Assembly: GCA_964203275.1 (NCBI GenBank)
Contig: CAXNMF010000002.1
Span: forward strand, 310,001 to 374,000
Direction of reading: 5' to 3'
From: Ga0077527 sp945862135
GTDB taxonomy: Bacteria > Pseudomonadota > Gammaproteobacteria > Burkholderiales > SG8-41
DNA: 64,000 nt
Shown: in pieces, positions 17,181 through 27,506 of the stretch
Numbering within the stretch: the first letter of the stretch is position 1
How the letters are laid out: every line of letters starts with the position of its first letter
Made by a program: the position numbers and the translations under genes
Notes under the pieces: generated by a model
The model's input: the letters and a program-made list of their open reading frames with translations, nothing else
What the model was told of the DNA's origin: nothing
Database searches by the model: none

Positions 17181-18632
17181 TTAAGACTTGGTTCGGCCGG
17201 CGATATAGGTCTTCACCGCTTCCACATCCGGATCCATCACCGCCACCCGCTGCAGCCGGCTTTCCAGCCCCTCGTAACCCGGCGGCACTTCCGGGTCATG
17301 GCCCAGCGCCTCGCGAATGGTTTCGGCAAACTTGGCCGGCAATGCGGTTTCCATGCAGATCAGCGGCACCCCGGGTTCGCGCTGCTGCAATCCGACATTG
17401 ATGCCGTCGGCGGTATGCGGATCAATCGTGACGCCATACTGTTTGTGAACCTTGCGTATCGCATTCAGGCGGTCGGCATGTGAACTGCGTCCCGACACAA
17501 AACCGTACTGATCAACACTGCGCCAGCACGGCGCCTCGCCCAGGTTGAAGCCGCCGGCATCTTCCACCTCACGCCACAGACGGGCGACCATCGCAGGATC
17601 GCGCCCGACCAGATCAAACACGAAGCGCTCGAAGTTCGACGCTTTCGAAATATCCATCGACGGACTGGACGTCTGCAGAGTCTCGCGGCTGGAACGCACA
17701 CGATAGCGGCCGCTGCGGAAAAATTCGTCGAGTACATCATTCTCGTTTGACGCAAGGATAAGGTGGCGGATCGGCAACCCCATCATGCGCGCGATGTGTC
17801 CGGCAAAGATGTTGCCGAAGTTGCCCGACGGCACGGAGAACGACACCTGCTCATCATTGCTCTGCGTTGCCGAAAAATAACCCTTGAAGTAGTACACCAC
17901 CTGGGCCACGACCCGCGCCCAGTTGATTGAATTCACCGCGCCGATCTGGTGTGCGCTCTTGAAAGCGGCATCGCCGCTGACGGCCTTGACGATGTCCTGG
18001 CAGTCGTCGAATACGCCGCGGATGGCGATATTGAAAATATTGGCGTCCTGCAGCGAATACATCTGCGCACGCTGAAAGGGACTCATTTTGCCGTGCGGCG
18101 ACAGCATGAACACGCGGATGCCTTTCCGGCCGCGCATGGCATATTCCGCCGCCGAGCCGGTGTCTCCGGACGTAGCGCCGAGGATATTCAGCGTGCGCCC
18201 TTCCCGCTGCAGAACGTATTCGAACATTTCACCCAGCAACTGCATGGCGACGTCCTTGAATGCCAACGTCGGTCCGTTGGACAGTTGCAGCAGATGCAGC
18301 CCGGGTTCCAGCGTTTTCAGGGGTGTGATGTCCGCGGAGCCAAAGACCTCGGTGCGATAGGCGCGATGCACCAGACTGCGAAGATCGCCCTCTGGGATGT
18401 CATCAACGAAACGACTGATCACCGAAAACGCAAGGTCCGCATAGGACAGCTTGCGCATGGCTGCCAGTTCATCGCTGGTCAGCCGCGGATAGGCCTGCGG
18501 CACGACCAGACCGCCGTCCGATGCCAGGCCGCCCAGCAGGACGTCGCAGAAACGCGCCAGCGGCATGCGCCCGCGCGTGCTCACATAACGCGTCGGTGAC
18601 GCCGTTGCCAGTTTTGAAGCAGGAACGCTCAT
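17181..18632 (-). CDS. thrC: threonine synthase
   Basis: 483 residues of the longer (bacterial/fungal) threonine synthase class. It turns O-phosphohomoserine into threonine using pyridoxal phosphate. Visible: the N-terminal YVSTRG, LSNGPTLAFKDVAMQLLG with the PLP lysine in FKD, GATSGDTGSAAEYAM for phosphate binding and the SGNFGNIFAGH motif. Its start overlaps the hom stop by 4 bases, so it is the last gene of alaC-hom-thrC and is translationally coupled to hom. Confidence 0.97.
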   Translation of the reverse strand: MSVPASKLATASPTRYVSTRGRMPLARFCDVLLGGLASDGGLVVPQAYPRLTSDELAAMRKLSYADLAFSVISRFVDDIPEGDLRSLVHRAYRTEVFGSADITPLKTLEPGLHLLQLSNGPTLAFKDVAMQLLGEMFEYVLQREGRTLNILGATSGDTGSAAEYAMRGRKGIRVFMLSPHGKMSPFQRAQMYSLQDANIFNIAIRGVFDDCQDIVKAVSGDAAFKSAHQIGAVNSINWARVVAQVVYYFKGYFSATQSNDEQVSFSVPSGNFGNIFAGHIARMMGLPIRHLILASNENDVLDEFFRSGRYRVRSSRETLQTSSPSMDISKASNFERFVFDLVGRDPAMVARLWREVEDAGGFNLGEAPCWRSVDQYGFVSGRSSHADRLNAIRKVHKQYGVTIDPHTADGINVGLQQREPGVPLICMETALPAKFAETIREALGHDPEVPPGYEGLESRLQRVAVMDPDVEAVKTYIAGRTKS

Positions 18633-19939
18633 TGCAGCGCTTCCATGCGGATGCGGGTGATCTTGCCCGACACCACCGGCAGTGCTTCGATGCGCTGGAT
18701 TGCCGCGTCAATTTTCTTTTCCTGGGTCAGATGCGTCAGCATGATGATGTCGACCTGCTGTTCCCCGGCCTGCGGCTCCTTTTGCACCAGCGCCTCGATC
18801 GAAATCGCCTGGTCGGCAAGGATGCGGGTAATGTCGGCGAGAACTCCAGCCTTGTCCGCCACGCGCAATCGCAGGTAATACGACGTTTCAACTTCGCCCA
18901 TTGGCAGAATCGGAACGGCGGACAATTGGTCATGCTGGAAGGCCAGATGCGGCACGCGGTTCTCCGGGTCAGCCGTCAGCATGCGCGCCACATCCACCAG
19001 ATCGGCCACAACCGCGGACGCCGTCGGCTCGGAGCCAGCACCGGCGCCGTAATACATGGTCTGCCCCACGGCATCGCCCTTGACCAGGATGGCGTTCATG
19101 ACGCCCTCGACATTGGCGATCAGCTGACTGGCAGGTATCAGCGTCGGATGTACCCGCAGCTCGAAACCAGTCGCCTTGCGTTTGGCAATGCCCAACAGCT
19201 TGATGCGGTAACCCAGCTCCTCCGCATAACGAATGTCCTCCTGCGCCAGCTTCGAAATGCCTTCGACATGGGCTTTCTCGAACTGCACCGGAATGCCAAA
19301 ACCGATCGCAGCCATGATCGATAGCTTGTGCGCGGCATCAACGCCTTCGATGTCAAAAGTCGGATCCGCCTCCGCATATCCCATGCGTTGCGCTTCCTTC
19401 AGCACGTCGGCAAAGGCTGCGCCCTTGGCGCGCATCTCCGACAGGATGAAGTTGCTGGTACCGTTGATGATGCCGGCGATCCACTCAATGCGGTTGGCAG
19501 TCAAACCCTCACGCAGCGACTTGATGATCGGGATGCCGCCACCGACCGCCGCTTCAAATGCAACCATCACACCTTTGGCGCGGGCTGCCGCAAAAATTTC
19601 GTTGCCGTGCAGCGCCAGAAGCGCCTTGTTCGCCGTCACCACGTGTTTGCCATTGGCGATGGCCTTGAGGATCAGCTCTTTGGCAATGCCATAGCCGCCG
19701 ATGAGTTCGACAACAATGTCGATATCGGGGTTGCTGACAACCTCGTTGGCGTCAGCGGTGACGCGTGCCGCGCTACCGACAACAGACTGCGCCCGCGCAA
19801 CATCCTTGTCGGCAACCATGGTCATGCGGATGGTACAACCGGCCCGGCGGGAAATTTCCTCGCTGTTGCGCTGGAGCACCTTGAACGTTCCGCTGCCGAC
19901 AGTGCCGATGCCCAACAGGCCTACATTGATCGGTTTCAT
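18629..19939 (-). CDS. hom: homoserine dehydrogenase
   Basis: 436 residues, monofunctional type. It reduces aspartate semialdehyde to homoserine, the branch point to threonine and methionine. The order is a Rossmann domain (VGLLGIGTVGSG), the catalytic domain with VTANKALLA and the AAVGGGIPIIKSLREGLTANRI active-site region, and a C-terminal ACT domain (about 350-430, YYLRLRVADKAGVLADIT) that usually binds threonine for feedback control. No aspartate kinase domain is fused. It lies 33 bases after alaC. Confidence 0.97.
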   Translation of the reverse strand: MKPINVGLLGIGTVGSGTFKVLQRNSEEISRRAGCTIRMTMVADKDVARAQSVVGSAARVTADANEVVSNPDIDIVVELIGGYGIAKELILKAIANGKHVVTANKALLALHGNEIFAAARAKGVMVAFEAAVGGGIPIIKSLREGLTANRIEWIAGIINGTSNFILSEMRAKGAAFADVLKEAQRMGYAEADPTFDIEGVDAAHKLSIMAAIGFGIPVQFEKAHVEGISKLAQEDIRYAEELGYRIKLLGIAKRKATGFELRVHPTLIPASQLIANVEGVMNAILVKGDAVGQTMYYGAGAGSEPTASAVVADLVDVARMLTADPENRVPHLAFQHDQLSAVPILPMGEVETSYYLRLRVADKAGVLADITRILADQAISIEALVQKEPQAGEQQVDIIMLTHLTQEKKIDAAIQRIEALPVVSGKITRIRMEALQ

Positions 19940-19972
19940 TGGTTTGCGTTTTTTCCTGTTTCCCGAGGCCGC

Positions 19973-21157
19973 TTACAGCAGCCCGTCCTTGCGGAACATC
20001 TCTTTGATAGTACGGATTGCCTGACGAGTTCGCGCTTCATTTTCGATCAGCGCAAAACGCACATGTCCGTCGCCGTAATGGCCAAACCCGGTGCCCGGTG
20101 CAACCGCCACCTTGCCGTCGAGCAGAAGCTTCTTCGAAAACTCCAGCGAACCCATTGCCTTGTACGGCTCGGGGATCGGCGCCCAGATATACATCGTGGC
20201 CTGAGGCTTGTCGACCTTCCAGCCCATCGCATTCATGCCGGACCACAGAACATCGCGGCGGCCTTGATAGATCTGGCGCACGTTCTCGACGCAATCCTGC
20301 GGTCCTTCGAGGGCGATGATCGAAGCCACCTGGATCGGCGTGAACGTGCCGTAATCGTGATAACTCTTCATCCGCGCAAGTGCGGTCACCAGATCACGAT
20401 TACCGACCATGAAGCCGACACGCCAGCCAGCCATGTTGTAGCTCTTGGACATCGTGAAGAATTCAACCGCGACGTCGCGAGCGCCCGGCACCTGCAGAAT
20501 TGACGGCGCCTTGTAACCATCGAATACGATGTCGGCATAGGCCAGATCGTGCACTACGTAGATGTCATGCGCCTTGGCAATCGCAATCAGCCGCTCGAAG
20601 AATGCGAGATCCACGCATTGGGTCGTCGGATTGCTCGGAAAGTTCACAATCAGCATTTTCGGCTTGGGATAAGAATCGCGGATTGACTGCTCAAGCTCCG
20701 CGAAAAAATCCACGCCGGCATGCATGGGAACGTGACGAATATCCGCTCCGGCAATCACCGGGCCATAGATATGAATCGGATAACTCGGGTTAGGCACCAG
20801 CACGATATCGCCGCGGTCAAGGGTCGCCAGCGCCAGATGTGCAATGCCTTCCTTTGATCCGATGGTAACGATGGCTTCGGATTCCGGATCAAGTTCGACG
20901 CCGTAACGCGTCTGGTACCAGGTGCAGATTGCCTTTCGCAGCCTGAGTATGCCTTTGGAGACCGAGTAGCCATGGGTATCGGTGCGCTGGACCGATTCGA
21001 TGAGCTTGTCGACGATGTGACGCGGCGTGGGCTGATCGGGGTTGCCCATGCTGAAGTCGATGATGTCTTCACCGCGCCTGCGGGCGGCCAGCTTCAGTTC
21101 GCCGGTAACGTTGAACACGTAGGGCGGCAGACGTTTGATGCGCGAAAACTCTTCCAT
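19973..21157 (-). CDS. alaC: alanine-forming aminotransferase AlaC
   Basis: 394 residues, class I/II aminotransferase. N-terminus RIKRLPPYVF with DFSMGNPDQPTP matches AlaC (YfdZ). PLP-binding features are the SNPTTQ-type NFPSNPTTQCVD, HDLAYADIVFDG and the lysine in TMSKSYNMAGWR. AlaC makes alanine from pyruvate and glutamate. The arrangement just before hom and thrC is conserved in betaproteobacteria; there it may also serve other amino-donor needs. First gene of the three-gene operon. Confidence 0.93.
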   Translation of the reverse strand: MEEFSRIKRLPPYVFNVTGELKLAARRRGEDIIDFSMGNPDQPTPRHIVDKLIESVQRTDTHGYSVSKGILRLRKAICTWYQTRYGVELDPESEAIVTIGSKEGIAHLALATLDRGDIVLVPNPSYPIHIYGPVIAGADIRHVPMHAGVDFFAELEQSIRDSYPKPKMLIVNFPSNPTTQCVDLAFFERLIAIAKAHDIYVVHDLAYADIVFDGYKAPSILQVPGARDVAVEFFTMSKSYNMAGWRVGFMVGNRDLVTALARMKSYHDYGTFTPIQVASIIALEGPQDCVENVRQIYQGRRDVLWSGMNAMGWKVDKPQATMYIWAPIPEPYKAMGSLEFSKKLLLDGKVAVAPGTGFGHYGDGHVRFALIENEARTRQAIRTIKEMFRKDGLL

Positions 21158-21312
21158 GGGCCAGTCTCGGTACGATGCGGTAAAGATCGAAAATTAATGT
21201 CTGAACGTCACAAACATGCTCCGACGGCTCACGGGGCCCGACAGAATCACGATTTTCAGGCGGAAAACGTATAATTGTAGCGAAGCGAACCACTCCCGGC
21301 AAAGATTAGGCC

Positions 21313-21682
21313 ATGAAACTGCATCTGGCGAACCCAAGGAACGGCTTTACGCTGACCGGTTACGGGGCTGGTTTCCTGGCCGTCAACGGCACCCGTTACG
21401 ACCACGCCCTCGTTGTAACCCCGAAGCCCCCCTGTGCGCTGGTCTGTTGACGCTGCAAGCGCGCTTACCGCCGAAGCGGCCGGATTGCTGCTGGCCAGTG
21501 CGCCGGAAATCATCATTATCGGCACCGGTCCAACCCAGACATTCCTCGGGCCTGCACAATTGCGACCGCTGATCGAAGCAGGAATCGGCATCGAAATCAT
21601 GAATACGCCGGCAGCCTGCCGGACCTACAACGTATTGATGGGCGAAGGGCGCCGCGTACTGGCCGCTATATGCCTGCCTTGA
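21313..21682 (+). pseudogene. Mth938-like domain protein, broken by a one-base frameshift
   Basis: From the ATG at 21313 the frame reads MKLHLANPRNGFTLTGY, AVNGTRYDHALVVTPKPP and then stops early. The family sequence resumes one frame over as VRWSVDAASALTAE, APEIIIIGTGPTQTFL, LIEAGIGIEIMNTPAACRTYN and LMGEGRRVLAA. A run of six C at 21427-21432 would need five to join the parts without loss. The whole product would be about 122 residues, normal for this family of small beta-proteins (DUF498) of unknown function. Its last 17 bases overlap the 3' end of the convergent histidine kinase gene. Confidence 0.85.
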
Positions 21683-24600
21683 GGTAAGCGGCAGGATCGG
21701 TAACAGAAGCTTCGACGGGCATCGAAAAGTAGAAAGTTGCCCCGCTTTTAGGTTCCGCCTCTGCCCAGACTTGGCCGCCATGGCGCCGGATCACTCGCTG
21801 TACCAGCGCCAGGCCGATTCCAGTGCCCTGAAACTCCGTTTCACTGTGAAGTCGCTGGAAAGCACCGAAAAGCTTGTCAACATAGGCCATGTCAAAACCG
21901 ACGCCGTTGTCTCTGACAAAGAAAGTCTGTGTACCGTCGTTAATCTGGCCGCAGCCGATTTCGATCACAGCCTCGCTTTCCAGACCGGTGAATTTCCAGG
22001 CATTTCGCAACAGATTGTCCAGAGCGACGCGCAGCAGGCCCTCGTCCGCAATGACCTGCATGCCCTCGGCCACCCGGACATTGACGTGGCGGTCCGGTTC
22101 CGTGCCTTGAAATTCGCGGATGATTTCGTGTGCAATGGCCGTGAGATTACAGGATCGGAATTGCAAATCCCGTCGAGTTACCCTGGCCAGTTCCAGTAGA
22201 TCATCAATCAGTTTCGCCATGCGCTGACTGCCAGCACGCACACGCTCCAGGTAGCCTTTTCCTGCATCGTCGAGAACATCTGCATATTCATCGATCAGTA
22301 TCTGGCTGAAGCCGTCAATTGTCCGCAACGGTGCGCGCAGATCATGTGAAACCGAATAAGAAAAGGACTCCAGTTCGCGATTGGCTGCAGCGAGCGCACG
22401 GGTACGTTGTTCAACCCGCTGCTCCAGTTCAGCATTGAGGTGGCGAACTTCGGCTTCGGCACGACGGAAGTCAGTCAGGTCGTAACCCATCAAATAAGCC
22501 CCTTCCACCCCACCTTCTTCTTTGCGATGTGGAATCAGCGTCAGCCGCACCACACGCTGCCCGGCACGTGTCTCAAGAACGCGTTCGGTCGTTACGTCCC
22601 CTCCATCCAGCGCTCGTCGCAGCAAAGGGGCAATTCCTTCGCTGCAGGTACGGGAATCCGGATGATCCTCACCCGTATCACCAAACCAGCGGTCATAGGC
22701 AAAGTTGGAATACTGCAAAGTGCCATCACCATCAAAAAATGCGATGACGGCAGGAACGTTGTCGGCTATCGCGCGCAGACGCGATTCGTTGTCACGCAGC
22801 AAACGTTCCATGTTCAGCTGTTCAGTCATGTCACGGACCAAAACCAAGCGCACTTTACGCTCCGCAAGCATGGTCGGATAGGAGTGAATTTCGACGTCGA
22901 TCAGCTCACCGTTGCGCCGCGCGTGCTGCTTCTGCAGTCGTTCAACCGCTCCCATTGGCCTTGCAAACGGCGTACGCCTGTAGCGTTCGCGGCCAGCTGG
23001 CGTCTGGATGTCGATCAGGGACATACCAAGCATTTCTTCTCGCTTGTAGCCATACATTTCATGGAAAGCCTTGTTTACGTCGATAAATTGAAGCGTATCC
23101 TCATCGCGCAGATACATCGGCAGTGGCGCCAAAGCAAAAATCTGCCGGTAGCGCGCCTCGCTCTCAATCATCCTTGCTTCGCTCTCGACCTGATCCGTAA
23201 TGTCCTCGATGACCGAAAGCAGGTACCCGACCTTGCCACCTTGCACGCCCTCATCAAGACGTGAAACCGATAGATTGACCCAGATGATCCTGCCATCCTT
23301 GCGCCGGTAACGCTTGCGACGGGAGTAATGACCAAGCTCTCCGGACAACAGCCTGAGATTGATCAACTTTGTAGATTCCGCATCCTCAGCTGCTGTCAGG
23401 CCAGTGGTTGTCATTGTCAGCAGTTCGTCCTCCGCGTAACCGAGAATCTCGCACAGCTTCCGGTTGACCCTGAGAAACCTCGGGTGCTCGCTCAATTCTC
23501 GAATGGCTATGCCAACGGAGGCTTGCTCAAAAATTGCCCTGAACCGAGCCTCGCTGTTTTCAAGGGCCTGCTGTGCGCGCACGCGATCCGTGACATCGTT
23601 GGCAACAATCAGTCGAGCCTGCTGACCACCGAACTGGAACGGTTGCGCAGTAATTTCGGCAGTAATGCGCTCACCATATTTGGTGACGTGCTGGCGGATG
23701 AAATTCATGGGTTTCGTCGGATCCCGTCCCAGTAACTGCTGCACGACCGCATCGCGGTACTCCTCCGCCTGAATATCAATCGCGGTCATACGCTCGAATT
23801 CATCACGGCTGTAACCGTATTTCCTTACCGCCGCCTCATTTACAGCGAGAAATCTCGGCTCATAGGCATCAGCGACCCACATTGGCAGCGGCGTGGCTGC
23901 AAAGATCTGACGATAACGTTCCTCGCTGACCTCAAGGGCCTCCACCATGCGCATTCGCTCCGTCACGTCCTGCGCTATGGCGAGCGCCCCGTTGAATTCG
24001 CCGCTTTTGTCGTATAGCGGCATATAGTTCCATTCGCAGATAACGAAGGATCCGTCCTTGCGCAGGTTTTCGATCGTTGCGGCAATGTCACGCTCTCCGC
24101 GTCGGAGCCTCTGCCTTCGTTCAGTTACTGCCGTGAGTGCAGTAGCGGGGACGATAAGGTTCGCGATGTCCTGGCCCCGCAATTCCGTCACCGTGTATCC
24201 AAATATCCTTTCTGCGGCCGGATTGCAGTAGAGCACGCGAAACTGTTCATCCTGCAGGACGCAGGCAACGGGCATATGTTCAAGCTGCAGTTCAAGAAGA
24301 TCCAGCAGATGTTTGCGTTCCCGCTCAAGATCATTACTGGATTGCTGCGCTGAACGGCGATCCAGAAACTGTCCGACTTCATAACCAATTGCATCCAGCG
24401 TCTCGCGAAGCACCTGATCCGGCGCTTCAGGACGCTCGCTGAAGAATTCGAGTACATCAGCAGTCTTATGGCTACGCCGTATCGGAACAAAGACCGCGCC
24501 TCGCAGGCCGGCTTCACGCGCCAGGCTGCTACGCTGAAAGTTTTTCTGGCTATGATCGGAAATCCAGAAAATTTCGCCAGTGGCGATGACGCGGCTGACA

Positions 24601-25463
24601 GAACCATGCAGCGCATCGGCGGGTTTCGGAGAAAGCGCGTGAACCACAAAAGCCTTGGCCCGGACAACTGGTGCAAGCCAATAGGCACCGCAGGACAAAA
24701 CGCCACTGACAGGATCTACGCTACGCTGAGCGCCCCAGCCCCATTCCATCGTTCGACATATGGTTTCGATAACTGACTTGATTGCGGCCTGGGTATCTGT
24801 TGACTGGCTCAAAATGCGCGTGACGTCATGCTGCATGCGTAATCGCTGTCGCAGCACGACCTCAGCAGTAACGTCATTCCCTACGCCGCGATAACCGGCG
24901 AGAGCACCGTCGTCTCGAAAAAACGGCTCGCCACTGATGCTGCCATAGGTCACAATGCCCTGTGGACTGACATAGCGCATCTGCAGATCGCGGAATGGCG
25001 CTCGACGCGAGATGACTGTCTTGTGCGCTGACCAGTCCGCTCCAAGCGGCGTCACGAATGCATGTTGCCAGCACGGTTGCTCCAGGAAATCGCTGATCGC
25101 ACGACCTGACAGACGTGCCAGTCCATCAGAAATATGCGTCAGGCGATACTCGGAGTCTGTTTCCCAGTACCAATCAGAGCCCAGCGCACTCAGAGCCCGA
25201 AACCGGGTTTCACTGTCGCGTAGCGCAGTTTGCGTTGCCAGTTGCCGGAGAATTACTTCAACCATCAGCCCGCCCAGGGCAATAAACAATGAAGCGATCA
25301 AGACCGCGTCATTGCCAGAAAGCATTGCGGCGACGACTCCAGCGCCTCCCGCGAACACCATTACGCGTGGCACCCAGGCAGTATAGTTTCTGCGCGGCAG
25401 CTGACTGCCCCCGCGCATGCCGCCGCGCTCATGGAACTCTCCGCCGCTTTGGTTGTCGCTCAC
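21666..25463 (-). CDS. multi-PAS sensor histidine kinase
   Basis: 1265 residues from a GTG start with AAGGA 8 bases upstream. Two membrane helices lie near residues 30-75 with almost no periplasmic loop. Then come PAS 1 (about 85-205), a GAF domain (about 210-370), five more PAS domains (about 395-510, 520-635, 640-765, 770-890 and 895-1010), a short coiled coil, the HisKA domain with the phospho-acceptor His in SYSVSHDLRAPLR (about 1050) and the ATPase domain with N box LRNAWKF, DNGVGFD and GTGIGLALV. Most PAS domains carry a PAC tail and the VITExD-like ending typical of FlhB-unrelated, redox or light sensors. No response regulator is adjacent, so its partner is unknown. Confidence 0.93.
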   Translation of the reverse strand: MSDNQSGGEFHERGGMRGGSQLPRRNYTAWVPRVMVFAGGAGVVAAMLSGNDAVLIASLFIALGGLMVEVILRQLATQTALRDSETRFRALSALGSDWYWETDSEYRLTHISDGLARLSGRAISDFLEQPCWQHAFVTPLGADWSAHKTVISRRAPFRDLQMRYVSPQGIVTYGSISGEPFFRDDGALAGYRGVGNDVTAEVVLRQRLRMQHDVTRILSQSTDTQAAIKSVIETICRTMEWGWGAQRSVDPVSGVLSCGAYWLAPVVRAKAFVVHALSPKPADALHGSVSRVIATGEIFWISDHSQKNFQRSSLAREAGLRGAVFVPIRRSHKTADVLEFFSERPEAPDQVLRETLDAIGYEVGQFLDRRSAQQSSNDLERERKHLLDLLELQLEHMPVACVLQDEQFRVLYCNPAAERIFGYTVTELRGQDIANLIVPATALTAVTERRQRLRRGERDIAATIENLRKDGSFVICEWNYMPLYDKSGEFNGALAIAQDVTERMRMVEALEVSEERYRQIFAATPLPMWVADAYEPRFLAVNEAAVRKYGYSRDEFERMTAIDIQAEEYRDAVVQQLLGRDPTKPMNFIRQHVTKYGERITAEITAQPFQFGGQQARLIVANDVTDRVRAQQALENSEARFRAIFEQASVGIAIRELSEHPRFLRVNRKLCEILGYAEDELLTMTTTGLTAAEDAESTKLINLRLLSGELGHYSRRKRYRRKDGRIIWVNLSVSRLDEGVQGGKVGYLLSVIEDITDQVESEARMIESEARYRQIFALAPLPMYLRDEDTLQFIDVNKAFHEMYGYKREEMLGMSLIDIQTPAGRERYRRTPFARPMGAVERLQKQHARRNGELIDVEIHSYPTMLAERKVRLVLVRDMTEQLNMERLLRDNESRLRAIADNVPAVIAFFDGDGTLQYSNFAYDRWFGDTGEDHPDSRTCSEGIAPLLRRALDGGDVTTERVLETRAGQRVVRLTLIPHRKEEGGVEGAYLMGYDLTDFRRAEAEVRHLNAELEQRVEQRTRALAAANRELESFSYSVSHDLRAPLRTIDGFSQILIDEYADVLDDAGKGYLERVRAGSQRMAKLIDDLLELARVTRRDLQFRSCNLTAIAHEIIREFQGTEPDRHVNVRVAEGMQVIADEGLLRVALDNLLRNAWKFTGLESEAVIEIGCGQINDGTQTFFVRDNGVGFDMAYVDKLFGAFQRLHSETEFQGTGIGLALVQRVIRRHGGQVWAEAEPKSGATFYFSMPVEASVTDPAAYLKAGI

Positions 25464-25610
25464 AACGTGATTCCTTGGCCTTTGGGTCCCCTGAGGGGCC
25501 GGGTCTCTGACGCGTGCTTCATCTTATAATTCACCCTGACCCTTGTCTAATCCGAACAAACCCGCGACCGCGAAATCACCATTTCACTGAACTTAGGCCA
25601 AGCAACCTTC

Positions 25611-26531
25611 ATGCACGCCCAAATCAAAGTAATTGCAGATCAGATCAACAGTGTCATCCTGGGAAAATCCGGGCAGATCAGGCTCGCGATCGCCTGCCTT
25701 CTTGCACGCGGCCACCTGCTGATCGAGGACGTTCCTGGTGTCGGCAAAACAACGCTGGCTCACGCGATCGCGACATGCCTGGGTCTAAAATTCCAGCGCA
25801 TACAATTTACGAGCGACCTTCTGCCTGCGGACATTATCGGCGTATCGGTATACAACCGCGATTCCGGCCGCTTCGAGTTCCATCCCGGCCCGGTGTTCAC
25901 GAATGTCGTGCTGGCAGACGAAGTCAATCGTGCAACACCTCGAGCGCAAAGCGCATTGCTGGAAGCGATGGAGGAAAACCAGGTGACCACCGAGGGAGAT
26001 ACACGGCAGCTTCCTCAGCCCTTTTTTGTAATCGCTACCCAGAATCCCTCGCACCAGATTGGCACATTTCCTCTGCCGGAATCACAACTTGACCGTTTCC
26101 TGATGCGCCTGGAACTGGGTTATCCTGACGCACAGGCAGAGCGCGCGTTGCTCAACGGCACCGATCGTCGCGCCATGCTTGCAAGCCTGAAACCGCATAT
26201 CGGCCCCGAAGAACTGCTGCAACTGCAGCGAGAGGTTCAGCAGGTTCATGTTTCCCCTGCACTGCTTGATTATCTGCAGGCCTTGCTGAATCACACCCGG
26301 CAGGATTCCGCGTTCACTCACGGACTGTCTCCTCGCGCCGGACTTGCACTACTGCACGGCGCACGCGCCTGGGCATACATTGACGGCCGGGCATCCGTTA
26401 TTCCCGAAGACGTACAGGCCGTTCTGCCAGCGGTTGTGGCGCACCGTTTGTCCGCGGCCAACGGCGAAAGCGGCGCAGTATCCGGCGCGCGACTTGCAGA
26501 ACAACTGATGCAACAAGTCGCAATTCCCTGA
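25611..26531 (+). CDS. MoxR-family AAA+ ATPase
   Basis: 306 residues. Walker A is DVPGVGKTTLA, Walker B VLADEVNRA, followed by ALLEAMEENQVT, sensor 1 VIATQNPSHQIGTFPLPESQLDRF and the C-terminal lid with SPRAGLALLH. MoxR proteins act as chaperones that assemble metal-binding or secreted complexes. A TATAAT box lies at 25525-25530. The DUF58 gene follows after 6 bases and a transglutaminase after that, the usual MoxR-DUF58-TgpA set. Confidence 0.93.
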   Translation: MHAQIKVIADQINSVILGKSGQIRLAIACLLARGHLLIEDVPGVGKTTLAHAIATCLGLKFQRIQFTSDLLPADIIGVSVYNRDSGRFEFHPGPVFTNVVLADEVNRATPRAQSALLEAMEENQVTTEGDTRQLPQPFFVIATQNPSHQIGTFPLPESQLDRFLMRLELGYPDAQAERALLNGTDRRAMLASLKPHIGPEELLQLQREVQQVHVSPALLDYLQALLNHTRQDSAFTHGLSPRAGLALLHGARAWAYIDGRASVIPEDVQAVLPAVVAHRLSAANGESGAVSGARLAEQLMQQVAIP

Positions 26532-26537
26532 AATTAC

Positions 26538-27506
26538 ATGTTTCGTCCACTCAAAGATGGCACTTTGAAATGGCTATTCCAGTGGCGCGGACCGGAGCAC
26601 GGCACCATCGTGCTGGTCCAGCGCAGAGTGTTCATTTTACCCACGCCGCAGGGACTGCTGTTCGTCTGCGTCATTCTTCTGATGCTCATCGGGTCGGTCA
26701 ATTACGACCTCTCACTCGGCTTCATTCTTGCATTTCTGCTTGGCGCAGCCGGTATTCAGAGCATGCTGCACACTTTTCGCAATCTGGCCCATCTGAAGAT
26801 TTCTTCGGGGCGCGCGCTCTCCGTTTTTGCTGGTGGGCAGGCCCAGTTTCCACTGCATTTACTGAATCCGACGAGAGCTGACCGTTTCAGCATCGGCGTT
26901 ACTGGTGATCATATCAATGCAGATTATGTCGACGTCCCCGCGGGTGCAGTTGCTGTTGCGGTCGTGATCATTCCGGCTTTGCAGCGGGGCTGGCTGCGTC
27001 CAGGACGCATAACCCTTTACACACGCTTCCCGGTGGGTTTGTTCCGGGCGTGGTCCTATGCGGAGCCGGATGTGCAGTGCCTGGTCTACCCGATGCCAGC
27101 GACACCGGGCTTGCCATTGCCGCAGCAGGTTGCCGGTGATGGCGAGGGCGGGATCACCGGCCATGGACAGGACGAATTTTCCGGATTTCGACCCTATCGT
27201 CCCGGTGATTCACCACGCCATGTCGCCTGGAAGGCCGTCGCACGTGATGATACGTTGCTGACCAAACAGTTCACGGGACGCGCTGACGCTGAATTGTGGC
27301 TTACGTGGAATGCCTTACCGAACGGGATGGATGTCGAACTCAAGCTGTCACACCTGACACGCTGGATTCTCGACGCCGACGCCTGTGGCCTGACTTACGG
27401 ACTGCGTCTGCCCGGAGTCACGATGCCGCCGGCCAACGGACCTACGCAACGAGCGGATTGCCTGCGCGCCCTTGCACTTCATGGCACAACAACCGGTATC
27501 CCTTAA
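26538..27506 (+). CDS. DUF58 domain protein, membrane-anchored
   Basis: 322 residues. Two membrane helices near residues 32-75 (GLLFVCVILLMLIGSVNYDL and FILAFLLGAAGI) precede an immunoglobulin-like stretch and the DUF58 core with DEFSGFRPYRPGDSPRHVAWKAVAR, the part resembling von Willebrand factor A folds. It is the standing partner of MoxR ATPases. It overlaps the transglutaminase gene by 26 bases, so translation is coupled. The exact role is unknown. Confidence 0.88.
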   Translation: MFRPLKDGTLKWLFQWRGPEHGTIVLVQRRVFILPTPQGLLFVCVILLMLIGSVNYDLSLGFILAFLLGAAGIQSMLHTFRNLAHLKISSGRALSVFAGGQAQFPLHLLNPTRADRFSIGVTGDHINADYVDVPAGAVAVAVVIIPALQRGWLRPGRITLYTRFPVGLFRAWSYAEPDVQCLVYPMPATPGLPLPQQVAGDGEGGITGHGQDEFSGFRPYRPGDSPRHVAWKAVARDDTLLTKQFTGRADAELWLTWNALPNGMDVELKLSHLTRWILDADACGLTYGLRLPGVTMPPANGPTQRADCLRALALHGTTTGIP

